Part shown: one piece after another, positions 27,914 to 37,620 of the stretch
Layout of the letters: each line of letters starts with the position of its first letter
How positions within the stretch are numbered: the stretch's first letter is position 1
Assembly (NCBI GenBank): GCA_932521025.1
Contig: OW051473.1
Coordinates: 62,001 to 126,000 of the forward strand
Direction of reading: 5' to 3'
DNA length: 64,000 bases
Source of the DNA: Oscheius onirici
Taxonomy: Eukaryota; Nematoda; Chromadorea; Rhabditida; Rhabditidae
Notes under the pieces: model-generated
What the model was told of the DNA's origin: nothing
Seen by the model: the letters and a program-made list of their open reading frames with translations, nothing else
Databases searched by the model: none
Translations under genes and position numbers: made by a program

Positions 27914-29629
27914 TCAGACAATACTTCCACGTTCGAGTTTGACATCTTCCGAAATGCTACTGTAAGTAGCAGCAAACGTTGATGAGCCAGCTTCGTTCTT
28001 GAGAAGTCTGTATCCATTCCTAACTGCTTTTGAAATCTTGGGCTCCGGATGGAGTAGGTTCTCGTATATTTCGACATTCTCCGTCAACATTGGCTGCAGG
28101 CAAGAAACTGGCATTGCGACAACCTTTTCGCCATATGTCTCCAGGGCACAGTGAAAGGCCATTGGACCGCAAGGCATAGTCATTATGTGGTCCTAAAAAG
28201 AAATTGATAAATTTTGTGAATATTTTCTGTACCGCATCATAGTAGCCAGAAAGCCAAAAAATAGTGAGCAGCTTGAAAGATGGTGACAAACAGTGCCAAT
28301 TTCAGAATTTTTAGAGCGTTTGGATTTGGCTGAAAGTTGTTATTGGGAGTTTTGAGAATGAACCCATACCTCATTTTCATCTTCCAATAGTCGTTCTCTC
28401 CATGGATTTTGCTTGTATTTTTTGTAGAAATAGTAAAAATTCACTAGCGTAACAATCCCAAGAATAAAGTAGACAAATTGTTTTAGCCAGCCTGTAGTTC
28501 CGGCAAAAATAAAGGAGAAGCTCATGAAGCCTATCCAAACTCCAAGTACCTGCATATAAAATTTCACGTGATACTGGTATAGTCGGTTCAAAATGTAGAG
28601 AGCATTTTTGAATTTTGCACTTTCTTTACAGATCATTTTCAAATCAAATTGGCAGGAATTCAGCTGCGTAGGATGATACATCATGTAAATGTTGGATACT
28701 CAGCCAACCAAAAAGCGGGGGCCAATTCAAACAATGCTCTATAGTTTTTTAACAAACTTTATTTTGGGCTTGATAAAAGCACGTAAAAAATAAAACTGTG
28801 ATACTTGCCTTGTTGAGGTGATAAGGATGGACCCATGTGTCCCAGCTTGTACGTGGAGTGACCAGCGATTTTATGCAAAGTGTAAAATAGACCATCTAGA
28901 AATAACGCAATTTTAAATAAAAGCTTCTTTACCCCAACAATACTGTAGCATCTGGCGCAGATTAAAATGGCCACACTCAAAACATCCGACAGATAAGGAC
29001 AAAAGTCGAAGAATCTAAACTGTTTTCACTGGTAGAGATGCGAAATTACGCAAAAAGATTGACTCCAGTTGCGAGTACAAAAATTCTTCCGTAGGTTAGC
29101 CAGCTACTGTAAGTATAGATGGCGTAAACATTTTGGCGCTCTTCCAATCGTTGAAATAATTTCTCTTGCCGTAAGGCCCTCTTTGAACTGCACACGGCGG
29201 CTGTAGTAAAAATGGCGAGGCTGACGAAAATTGCTAGATCCCAAAGTGTGAGAGGAACAACTCCGAGAACTGAATCTAAAAACATTTGATCAGTAATTCT
29301 TTCGAGCCAAAATTTGTCAAAAACGTAGAACCCGGATTCAGACAATTAGGGCAACGAAAAAATTCTAATCTTGCCACTAATCCATTTCAATGCGCTCTAC
29401 TCGTTAAAAAGACTGTCATCTTCCTCGCATTACTTACATGGAAACAGCTTGCCACTTTCTGAGACCTGTAATTAGTTTGCTCTGATCTTCAAGTCTTGTT
29501 GACATTATTTATATACCCGGTCTTCTTACCGTGACAGAGCGGAAACTTGGAAGCGGTATTGTTCTCTCTGAAGTAGTTGATCTCGTTCTGATCCATCATC
29601 CAGTTGTTCATTGCAGAGTACGGCTCCAT
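27914..29629 (-). CDS. Multi-pass (7TM-like) membrane protein A, one-base frameshift
   Basis: The ATG at 29629 opens an exon encoding a probable extracellular N terminus with an ENNTAS glycosylation site. Spliced exons then give hydrophobic segments including TLWDLAIFVSLAIF, YGRIFVLATGVNLFAFF, LSDVLSVAILICARCYSIVG, LGVWIGFMSFSFIFAGTTGW and FVYFILGIVTLVNFYYFYKK. One intron uses a GC donor (AAG|GCAAGT near 28813). The exon at 28325-28227 reads ILKLALFVTIFQAAHYF, hits a stop, and resumes as WLSGYYDA only if one T is removed from a TTTTTT run at 28256-28261. The last exon begins DHIMTMPCGPMAFHCAL and ends in a cytoplasmic tail at 27914. No family is recognised. The topology and final-exon layout match genes B, C2 and D. 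The frameshift may be a real lesion or an assembly error. Confidence 0.6.
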
Positions 29630-29659
29630 GAGAAGTCGATTATTGAAATAGAGGCCTCA

Positions 29660-30731
29660 CGAGATGTTTTTTGAATCCAGTGGGTGGAGCTCCTGTCTCC
29701 CAAAAATGTCTCGTAAAACGAAAGCAGAAAATGGAAGACGAATGAGGTGCATATGTTTATTTGTCATGGAGAGAAGTTCACAAGAAGACTAGCGTACCTT
29801 TTGAGTCAAGTATAAAGATGAGACGATATATGATAACAAAAATAGAGATACTGTGTATTTCGAAAAAGAATTAGGTTATCGGCTAATCTTATATTTCTCA
29901 GTCCCTCAAGTTTCCTTGTCAGCTCTGATAGATGGCAAATCGCAAGAAAAGTGTACCCTTGCCTAATTGGCTCTAGGTAGGTAATCATGTGACGCTGGAC
30001 GGACTACTGTACATAAAGAAATGATATTCTGAACAGAAAGACGGAATGGCTAGGATAAAAATTGATAAATGTTTTTGTTTTTTCTTGACGTTACGTTTGG
30101 TTGTCTACTGCTAAAGCCCCCTAAAGCATGTGTTTTCCGTCCAGACATTTTCTGCGAATTTTGAGCAGAGCCAGGTATTCTGCTATACCTTGGTTTTTAA
30201 CCTATCACTGAAATGATTTGCTTGTTAAGAATACAGCCATGATTCGGAAAAGCCTATTAAGAATACATCTTTCGGGAAACCAGCGCAATTGTTCTGCCAG
30301 ATGTTTCCCATAAACCTTCTTTTACTATTTTCAACATTCTAGGATGTATTGATTGTAGCCGCTTCCGTGCAGACACAGCCAAAAACTAATAGTTCGATTT
30401 CGCTTCTTAGAAGCTGGTACTACTTGCCACATAATATCAGACAAGTTTTTTCGATGCGATTGAGACTACGGTACCAATGAACCTGGAAAGTTTGAATTTC
30501 AGGAACCACTTCAGACCTGAGCACCGCATGTCAGAACGTTAACACTAAAGATAAACCTAATGTTGACATGATCTGCGAGTAAGATGTTTTTGGTCACTTT
30601 CTTTCATATATTTCACTGTAATTAGAGTCGAGCCCCTTGAACACTCGAATGGAATATGCTTAGTTGCTGTAATAGCTTTACGCAACTCTTGTTATTTACG
30701 CCCCCTCCCCATCTGCTGTATCTATTCTTTT
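29660..30731. other. Intergenic stretch, no gene seen
   Basis: Upstream of membrane gene A and downstream of SINE S4. No supported coding or RNA feature. The promoter of gene A should lie at the left edge. Confidence 0.45.
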
Positions 30732-30951
30732 GAAGTTGAGCCGTCTCTGTCTATCTGTGTGTGGCCTCGGCGAGGGGAAATTGAAAAAAGCTGGCGCGGC
30801 TCGAACCCGCGATGCACGGGTGACAAGTTGCGCGCGCTGGCACTGCACCATCGAAGCAAGTGCTCTTTGAGAAAGTATGCGGAGGATACGCCGCTCGACG
30901 CTGGCTGCGCAGCAGCCAGTTAGCCCAGGCCGGCCTGTTGCTCTACTTGTG
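30732..30951 (-). mobile_element. tRNA-derived SINE, copy S4
   Basis: A near full-length antisense copy: tail first (GTTGAGCCGTCTCTGTC, TGTGTGTGGCCTCGG), then the B box as GGCTCGAACCC, GGGTGACAAGTTGCGCGCGC, A box region TGGCACTGCACC, and head CTGGCTGCGCAGCAGCCAG through GGCCTGTTGCTCTACTTG. It ends about 30 bp from the stop codon of the small gene at 30980-31312. Confidence 0.88.
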
Positions 30952-30979
30952 TGCCTTTCAACAGAAGGTTTATTGCAGT

Positions 30980-31312
30980 CTATCGGGGAGTCGTAAACGG
31001 TTTTGGAGTTGGTTCCACGTCGATGAGGGCGTAGAACTTCAACGGCAGATCCAGTGTACGTTGAGCCTTCGAGTTGTACTTCGGGTAGAACTTTTCTTTC
31101 GGTATGATGTTGACCAGAGGCAGTTTTTCAGCGCCAGGGGGAGCTGATTTAGTTCGACGGGCATCACTCTTCGCATTTCGATTCTGGGTAGTACCTGCAA
31201 AATTGTCTTTTAAAGACTCGAGTGAAAGCAACTCACGTTGGCGTGTCTCTGAGCGTCCACGTTGTTTACAGGAATTCTTCCTGGTCAAAAACCGGCGGTA
31301 GAAAAAAGGCAT
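30980..31312 (-). CDS. Small basic protein, unknown function
   Basis: A minus-strand gene from ATG 31312 (MPFFYRRFLTRKNSCKQRG) to the stop at 30980. A good intron (GTGAGTTGC to TTTTGCAG, about 31235-31194) is exactly 42 nt and open in frame. The spliced form is about 96 residues and an intron-retained form about 110, adding a Leu/Glu-rich insert. The C-terminal half contains LPLVNIIPKEKFYPKYN and LDLPLKFYALIDVEPTPKPF, which looks structured. The N terminus is Arg/Lys-rich and could be a mitochondrial or ribosomal targeting type. I recognise no family. Its 3' end abuts SINE S4. Confidence 0.6.
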   Translation of the reverse strand: MPFFYRRFLTRKNSCKQRGRSETRQRELLSLESLKDNFAGTTQNRNAKSDARRTKSAPPGAEKLPLVNIIPKEKFYPKYNSKAQRTLDLPLKFYALIDVEPTPKPFTTPR

Positions 31313-31319
31313 TCCGATT

Positions 31320-31760
31320 GAAGAGCTTCGTGAGAAGTAGTTAGGAATAAATACCGTGCAGGGCTGTTAAAAACAACTGGGCGGGGCTTACAAATTATAC
31401 CCAGCAAACCGAAAGTTCTGCAGCATGGATAAGACGCTGAATCAAGAATTCAGTTGAAAGATTTAAAGAAAACAACTATAAACTGTTACCATATTGATAC
31501 AGCTTGCCAAGCCTGTTGTTCTCTGTGGTTCACAAAACATTACCAGTCGCCGTGAACCCATGTTAATCCTATATAAAAGCCAAGACCTAGTTCAGTCTGT
31601 TTCAGATGAAATTTGATGTTTCATAGAATTACAACAGGTTCGGCAAACATTTACTGTACGGCAAACAAATTTCAGTGCTCGAATGCAAAATATTTTCACA
31701 TTTCAGATATATTATGGCCTACTCGATGAGGGAAAGGAATGTGACAGTTTTGAGAAAATA
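31320..31760. other. Spacer between two small minus-strand genes
   Basis: Contains a plus-strand TATAAAA at 31572-31578 followed by TTTCAGATGAAATTTG, but the frame closes after five codons, so no gene is supported. The rest is unremarkable AT-rich sequence. Confidence 0.4.
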
Positions 31761-31763
31761 CGA

Positions 31764-32115
31764 TCAGGAATGAAACTTTAAAAAAAAATGTCTCATTCTT
31801 GCTTGGGCTTCCTCAAGTTGTTTGTTTGCTTCCTTCATAACAAAGTGTGTGTTATAAAAGTTGGCCAAGTCAGAATGGGGAGAGTTACGAAATTCTTCTT
31901 CCCTTCGTCGAATAGCTGCCAACCACTCGCTTTGCGAAATTTTTCGTTTCTGCGGAGCCATTTCAATATCCACCACGTCGACTTGATCCGATTCGGTACG
32001 ACGGAAACGACGCATCTGTGAAGCGTTTTGGATTATTTTGCAGAAAACTTACGCAGAAAATCATGTTGAACAGGAACAAGCAGATGGCTCTGAACATGCG
32101 GCGAAAGTTAAACAT
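31764..32115 (-). CDS. Small single-pass protein with coiled-coil-like tail
   Basis: Two exons on the minus strand: 32115-32053 encodes MFNFRRMFRAICLFLFNMIFC, and 32015-31764 continues MRRFRRTESDQVDVVDIEMA. The junction TGC|GTAAGT..CACAG|ATG is in phase 0. The product is about 104 residues. It has a short hydrophobic N-terminal anchor flanked by arginines, then a charged helical region rich in Glu, Arg and Gln (RREEEFRNS, KEANKQLEEAQARMRHFF) that could form a coiled coil. The length and layout suggest a small membrane-anchored protein, perhaps of an organelle. I recognise no family. Confidence 0.55.
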
Positions 32116-32277
32116 CCTGAATTTTTATGTTCATCTTTGAGAAATTTGGAAATAGGGAGAGAATGAGAAGTAGGGAATATGGCGGATTGGAAACTACCGG
32201 CAGCGAACAATAATTCTGGAACTTTATTGGAATTTACATCTGATGCGCTAATCCCTATGGATCTGGTTGTATCCCCA

Positions 32278-32421
32278 GTAACAAATTTAGACAAGTCACT
32301 ATTGGGAGACTTTGCTTAGGCATTCGATAGTTCCCATACAGAAACGAATTTCGTGTGGTTAAGGTAAAGGAATATATGGGGAATAGTAGTTAACTTTATC
32401 CCTGGAAGGGCGTTGCAAAGC
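32278..32421 (+). repeat. Repeat family R2, copy d (partial)
   Basis: TTTAGACAAGTCACTATT, GATAGTTCCCATACAGAAAC and the conserved end CCCTGGAAGGGCGTTGC match copy c at 42090-42241 in the same order. The distal part with the GTGTGT tract is missing. Confidence 0.7.
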
Positions 32422-32429
32422 AAACCGTA

Positions 32430-33790
32430 GCAATTACCTGCATCGGCAAAGAAGAGCCTCGAGGAGAGGTACGGTAGATGCAATTGAGATATTGCCCACG
32501 CGCTGATTATAGCCTCGCAAAATCAATTTATGAACAAAACCAACTTGAGTCAGAGTTGTGCTTTTCTGAAACACTAATGATGCGAGACTGTGGGGTTTTT
32601 GAGAAAGTAACGGGAGCAAGAGCTGCTAATGAGGTACCGTAGCTGCTCACGCAAAGAGTACCATTTTTATTTTGTAGGCCAAGTCTCGCGATGGTTTTTG
32701 GCTGATATATAAACAAATTCATATATCAGCCAAAAATTCATTTTTTTTATTTGTTTGCAAATATCTCCACGGATACCATTGACACACTAGAGTCTTTTAG
32801 GGAACCAACGTTTAAAGTTTTCAACATACCACTGATCGTTTACGGAAAGGAAGAGACTTTCTAAGACGTCGGTGTAGACCAGCCGTCTACGACGGCTGTC
32901 GCCGCCCTGGAACCTGCGGCGCTCAGAAGTACGAAATAAATTCGGTCCAAGTTCTAGATTCCCAAAATATCCTACTCGGAATCAGCATAAGCGATAACCT
33001 CATGGAAACAACATTACAGACGATTTATGAAAAGTTAACATTTTTGATTTTAAAGGACTCTTTTGTATGATCCGATTAAAAAATGAACCCAAATTTTGTT
33101 ATATTCGAACTCATCATGATCGAAACCGCCAAAAACCAAATTGCAAAATGAAATATCGCGGGCGGAATGCGTTATCTCAAAATAGGTCCCATACGGACAG
33201 TCAGAGAGATTGTGTATTTCAGAATTTTTATGCAGTAGATGCTTTATGCTAGGCTTTTGGAATGCCAAGTTTTTATTTGCTTTGTAGAACAGGATCTGAA
33301 AGCATCTGCAGATTTTGGTAGTGATTTCGCAGAGTTCCTTTCTTTTGTTAACAGATTGTTGGAGGAGCAAAACACAATGTTCTGGGTGCAATTTTTTATT
33401 ATCATTAAAGTCTCGACAATTAGACAAACCGACGCTATTTTCACAGCAAAACGCTCTGATCTTTCGATTGATGAAATTATACGGTATGCTACGCCCTAAC
33501 TATCAAAACTTCTTGAGATACAAAGTGGTGCAACAGATAAGAAAGGTGAAACGAATAGGAAAGGTAATACAAAGGGTTGGTTATAATTGTTGAAGTTATG
33601 TTGGCTTCTCCGTTCCGCCACGCAGTTAAACGTCCAATTGCAATTGCTAAAAACATTTTTAGTTTTGAAACCGAAATTTGAACCTTTTCCGGTAGAGGCG
33701 GAAATTTTTGTAAAAGATAAGCACTCCAATCCATCAAGTTAGACACAGGTTTCTCCTCTTTCTCTATGCGTTTCTAAAACCGGTATTCAA
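32430..33790. other. Gene-poor stretch with a perfect hairpin
   Basis: Several minus-strand frames (33050-33427, 33489-33746) are open for 80-125 codons but show no splice-consistent gene or recognisable motif. A 41-bp inverted repeat lies at 32696-32736 and is listed separately. Confidence 0.35.
32696..32736. repeat. 41-bp near-perfect palindrome
   Basis: TTTTTGGCTGATATATAAAC is followed at once by its reverse complement, ending GATATATCAG-type sequence and CCAAAAA. The stem is about 19 bp with almost no loop and one mismatch in the centre. No flanking duplication was identified. Confidence 0.85.
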
Positions 33791-33791
33791 T

Positions 33792-35542
33792 TTAAAGGCT
33801 ACAGTATTCCTCAATGTCTTCCTTGTCCGCAATTTTTAACATTTCCCAAAAACTGTAGCTAGTCTCGTCTTCTTTCTTTTCGGATTCGGCTTGTTCCGCA
33901 CTGTTGTTGTCTTCCACAGACACATCGCTTTGCTCCGAGTTGTCATCCTCATGACTAAGTGCTTTTTCTGTATCATCGTCGATGAATTCCGGAACAACTT
34001 GGGCAACATCGATAGGCTCACTGTTGTTCAGCTGTTAAAGTAAAGGTTTTTTCTTGTTTAGACCAGACATTTAGACCTGTAGTTGAAAGCTAGGTGAAAA
34101 TGACAAGCTTTTATCGGTCATTCCTTTTCTGCATCATCATTAAGCGATGTATTGCAATAAGATTTTCTTTTTTTATCTGAGTTTCCTCTCTAGCTTTCGC
34201 AGTTTTTAAATTATAACAAACCTGTGCAATCCCCTTCTGTATCTCTTGCAAGCACTCCTCAAGATCGTTCATCGACGCGTTCAAGGCAATCCGACCATGC
34301 TTCGCTGGTCCTTCACAGTGGCTCCGACTTTCTGAGCCGGCAGAAGTGCTGTTTCTATCCATTGCAAAGTGGCTCATTCTGCAGGTGTAAAGAGAATCCA
34401 AGCCGATCAAAGCCATAATTGCAAAGACCACGGGGAATGAGAACTAAATCGATGTTTGCTTAATTCTCTCATCTCACGTTGATGGCTTCGAAGACGAGGA
34501 ACGCATCGAGAAAAATGTGCATAACAATAAGAAAAGATGCTGCTGAAAGAATCTGCCCAAGGTAGATGGCTGAGAACTGTTTTCTCTGAAAGTAAAGTCT
34601 CTGTGGAACCCTGAAATCTTACCCAGCCGTCGACTGTGCGTGGCGCACCCACCATGGAGCCACGACAACGGTATATGATAACGATAACCGACGAAAAGAC
34701 AAACAATATAGTGCAAAGAATGCACATGTGCTGGCAGTAGTGCTGAATGAGTCATTATTACTTTTTCTTAAACCATACGGGTGAGTCGTAGTAGCTGTTA
34801 TCGACGCCGTAGAGGCCAAGCAAAACACGGAAGACGGAGAAGAAATGGATGAAAGAAGTTCCAATGTTTTTGTCAAATATGCGCTTGAGGAAGAAAAAGA
34901 TCCAGGTGAAAATGATGTCGTTTACCTGTAAAGTACCGTGTTAAAGCCTAAGAGTCACTTAAACATCTGGAATTTAATGGCATTAATCCATTCTGTTAAA
35001 GTTCTAACGTATGTGTCTGTCTGTCTGTAGCCTCGGCTTGGGCAAAGTGAAGGGCGATGCGGCGGGATCGAACTCGTGACGCTCGCGCTGGAAGCGCGCC
35101 CACTACCACTCTACCACTTGGGTGTAAACTGAAAAATTACAGTGCAGCTGCAGGGGCCAGTTTGGCCCCGTCGCCGCTCTTGTTATAATTCAAAGATACC
35201 AATGATTAATCAGTCAAAAAACTCACAGCCACGAGAAGAAACATCTTTGTCGCGGTAACCAAATATCCAATTTCTGCTGCCGAGTTCTTCGCAAATCTGA
35301 ATCGTTTCAAAAACCTACTATGTAACTCACAAAGCCGTGGCTATTAGTCTCATAGACTCGGACGAACATGATAGAGCTAGATCGAGAAGAATATAGAACA
35401 ACATCAAGCGTGTACTTTCGTCTTCGATCCAGCTTCGTTGAACGAAGCAGATGTAGTTGAACAGTCCGGCGAAAACCAGAGAGATAGCATAGGTCAGGCA
35501 GCCAACTCCAGTTACAACATAAGTTGTAGTCGAAATCACCAT
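33792..35542 (-). CDS. Multi-pass (7TM-like) membrane protein C2
   Basis: From a possible start at 35542 (MVISTTTYVVTGVGCLTYAIS) eight exons join in frame, several introns being only 36-42 nt (for example GTATGG..TTCAG at about 34768-34733). Hydrophobic segments include LVFAGLFNYICFV, LMLFYILLDLALS, IGYLVTATKMFLLVA, IIFTWIFFFLKRI, HMCILCTILFVFSSVIVIIY, QILSAASFLIVMHIFLDAFLV and FSFPVVFAIMALIGL. The C-terminal tail is acidic (DDNSEQSDVSVEDNN, KKEDETSYSFWEM) and ends IEEYCSL at 33792. Upstream, TTCTTCCAG at 35549 could mean that earlier exons exist, possibly those listed as C1. The final helix begins at an exon start, as in A, B and D. SINE S5 lies in one intron. No family recognised; a divergent nematode receptor is my best inference. 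Confidence 0.6.
34998..35185 (-). mobile_element. tRNA-derived SINE, copy S5 (different tRNA body)
   Basis: Antisense element sharing the tail of the main family (TGTCTGTCTGTCTGTAGCCT, CGGCTTGGGCAAAGTGAAG). The tRNA-like part, read on the minus strand as CAAGTGGTAGAGTGGTAGTG and CGCGCTTCCAGCGCGAG, resembles tRNA-Gly(TCC), with B box GAGTTCGATCC. Its head (GCGACGGGGCCAAACTGGCC in sense) matches the remnant at 16618. It lies in an intron of membrane gene C2. Confidence 0.8.
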
Positions 35543-35772
35543 TTTACCCTGGAAGATTGGCTAATTAGATGTTGGGAAGCGGGATAACATGGATAGATAG
35601 AAGAAAATCACCTGATCACGCCCCTCATGCGCCCCTCTGGGGTTTTAAAAACATACGAATATTGCAGAGTGAGGATGGCTCGTGTGCCCTTTTTTGTGTA
35701 AACTCGAGTTATCCGATAAGGATGAAAATTATCGAAATTCTAAAGTCTGTGTGTCTTCCAAAAACAAAAGTC

Positions 35773-36380
35773 TCAAAAAACCGTGTTATACCCAAACAAA
35801 AAGTGCAATGTAAGGAATAAGAAAAAACCTAAGGAAAACGCATTAAAAATAAAACAATATTGAGTTAGAGGCAAATGTGATCCAACAAAAAACATTGTTA
35901 AGAAATTGGAAAATATATTAACATCTGAGCTTGAACGTTCCTCATTAATGTTTTTCAACGTATCCAGCATAGATGTGATCAGTAAGAACCTCTGTTGGAT
36001 TTCTAGAAATCCAGCATGGCTGACACCGTTTCATAAAAAGGTCTTTATAACTTTATTGCTTTCAAAACAATCGGGCGTCATATGGTCATTGAGGACTATG
36101 CGTTATGTTGTTGTACGCCTCTCTTTGATGGTTTTGATTGTAAAGTACGAGTCGTTTTCCGTCTCCATGAAGGCACCAAGGAAAGACCACAGCATGAAGG
36201 GAAAACCATGAGCAACTTCCTGAATTTCGGTTGTGGTAGAGCAGTGAACCGACCTACCCATTGCTGCTTGCAGTAGAATAGTAAAGCAATTCCGGTAATG
36301 TTCAGCCATACGCTTGCATAGCTTTGCCACAAGTTGTAGATTAGAACTTTTCGTGGATACTTTCTGTAATTCTCAACCAT
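35773..36380 (-). CDS. Multi-pass membrane protein C1 (separate gene or 5' part of C2)
   Basis: The ATG at 36380 opens MVENYRKYPRKVLIYNLW with a hydrophobic helix (ASVWLNITGIALLFYC). A 38-nt intron (GTAGGTCGG to AAATTCAG, about 36258-36221) joins in phase 0 to EVAHGFPFMLWSFLGAFMETE. A GT after GAGAGGC and the TTTCTAG at about 36000 would join to IQQRFLLITSMLDTLKNINE. The frame then carries FSNFLTMFFVG and FIFNAFSLGFFLFLTLHFLFG before a stop at 35773. The layout mirrors the middle helices of its neighbours. Whether this is a complete short protein, a decayed paralogue or the start of C2 cannot be settled here. Confidence 0.45.
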
Positions 36381-36410
36381 TTTCCAATTTTGTTATATCT
36401 ATCTATTTTA

Positions 36411-37203
36411 AATTGCTCCCAGGTCTCTGTGTGTGTGTGTTTGTCTGAAGCTCTAATTGAGGATAAGGAGGGGAGCTTTGTGCGCAGACCACAGTAAAAA
36501 GTTCAGACAAGTCAGCTTAAGCAGAAGAGACGCTTCTCCCCAAGACTTTGCATCTGCCTTAAATTCAGGAGTTTGGATTTAAGTGATTCAATGGCTCGAA
36601 CCTGGGGGGGGGGGGGGGAATGCATTCGTGAACAGGCATTCGAGACATCTCTACTATCTAAAGTGCAATGGTGTCTGTCGTGGACTCTGTTTGGATGTTT
36701 GTTTCTCCGGGACCTCAAATTTTGGTTTTGGATGAGAACGGACAGGGATAGGAGAAGACCGGGAAGGACAAACACATTGCAGAATGAAGGGGTGGATAGA
36801 GAGATTGTGTCGAGAAATTAGAAACAAGGGAGGATAAGTGACACAGGAACAGAAGGACATGAACATAATTGATCTGGAGAGGGATCAGATAGCAAACTGT
36901 TAACTGTTATCTATCCACTGGGGAAGGGACTGGAGAAGAGATGAGAAGAGATCGGTTGACTGGGGAAGGACAGACTAACCACTGATTGTTACGACCCGTT
37001 CAGGTCCTACATTTTAAAATTAGGCTTGGGAGGGAGTGGGATCAAATATAATTTCGGTAGTTTCTTTGGAGGGTCAGGGAGAGTGCCTGGAGGAGAGTAA
37101 CACAGGAGGAATGAAAGGGAAACCACAACTAGGGTTCCGTGACAGAGCGAAGTCATGAATTTCGACTTTAGCCCTGGAAGGGCGTTGCCAACCTTGTTCT
37201 TTT
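36411..37203 (+). repeat. Repeat family R2, copy a (longest)
   Basis: Bounded by AAATTGCTCCCAGGTCTCTG followed by GTGTGTGTGTTTGTCTG and AAGCTCTAATTGAGGATAAG at the left, and by GGTTCCGTGACAGAGCGAAG then TTTAGCCCTGGAAGGGCGTT at the right. Both ends recur in copy b (45114-45533) and, more diverged, in copy c. The interior is purine-rich and includes a run of 15 G at 36604-36618. No long ORF. A non-autonomous element is likely; terminal inverted repeats are not evident. Confidence 0.78.
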
Positions 37204-37204
37204 A

Positions 37205-37568
37205 AAGTTAGCCGTCTCCGTGTGGTTGTCTGTTTGTAGCCTCGGCCTGGGTAAATTGTAAAACGGACTCGAACCCGCGATGCTCGGGTGACAAGTTGCG
37301 GTGGCGGTCTCGCGGCGAAAATGTTCAATTTGAAAATGGTCGCTTTGCAAGAATCTTGGTTGATTATCAAATGTTTACAAGTTATATCAATTTTGATACA
37401 GCACGCAAACATTGGATACTCAGCCAAGATTTTTGCAAAGTGACCATTTTCAAATCGAACATTTTCGTCGCGAGACAGCACCAAGTTGCGAGCGCTGGCA
37501 CTGCGCCAGGAGGGAAGTGTGCATTGGTTCGACGAGCCCAGGCCATGCTGGCCTGTTGCTCTACTTGT
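37205..37568 (-). mobile_element. tRNA-derived SINE, copy S6, interrupted
   Basis: Antisense SINE beginning with tail GTTAGCCGTCTCCGTGTGG and GTAGCCTCGGCCTGGGTAAA. The B box reads GGACTCGAACCC, and GGGTGACAAGTTGCG follows. A 181-bp insertion interrupts it here. The SINE resumes at CAAGTTGCGAGCGCTGGCAC and ends in AGGCCATGCTGGCCTGTTGC, TCTACTTG. Confidence 0.85.
37301..37481. mobile_element. Mutator-like miniature element with 9-bp target duplication
   Basis: A 181-bp insertion with long inverted ends: the left arm runs from GTGGCGGTCTCGCGGCGAAA, and the right arm read in reverse complement is GTGCTGTCTCGCGACGAAAA. Similarity extends about 55 bp to CAAGAATCTTGG/CAAAAATCTTGG. It is flanked by an exact 9-bp direct repeat CAAGTTGCG (37292-37300 and 37482-37490), and excising one copy restores the SINE. 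Long terminal inverted repeats plus a 9-bp duplication fit Mutator-like (MULE) non-autonomous elements. It encodes no protein. Confidence 0.85.
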
Positions 37569-37620
37569 CTGTCTCTGATACTGCTTCTCCATATTGTTCT
37601 TGTTTCCTCTCGATTTAAAC

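Noticed and set aside
33050-33750. Series of minus-strand frames downstream of membrane gene C2
   Set aside because: They do not join through GT/AG borders into a consistent protein and share no motif with the neighbouring membrane genes.
36411-37203. R2 copy as a Helitron, suggested by the GCCCTGGAAGGGC hairpin near one end
   Set aside because: The end does not show the CTRR terminus or a TC start at the other end, and no Rep/helicase sequence is present.
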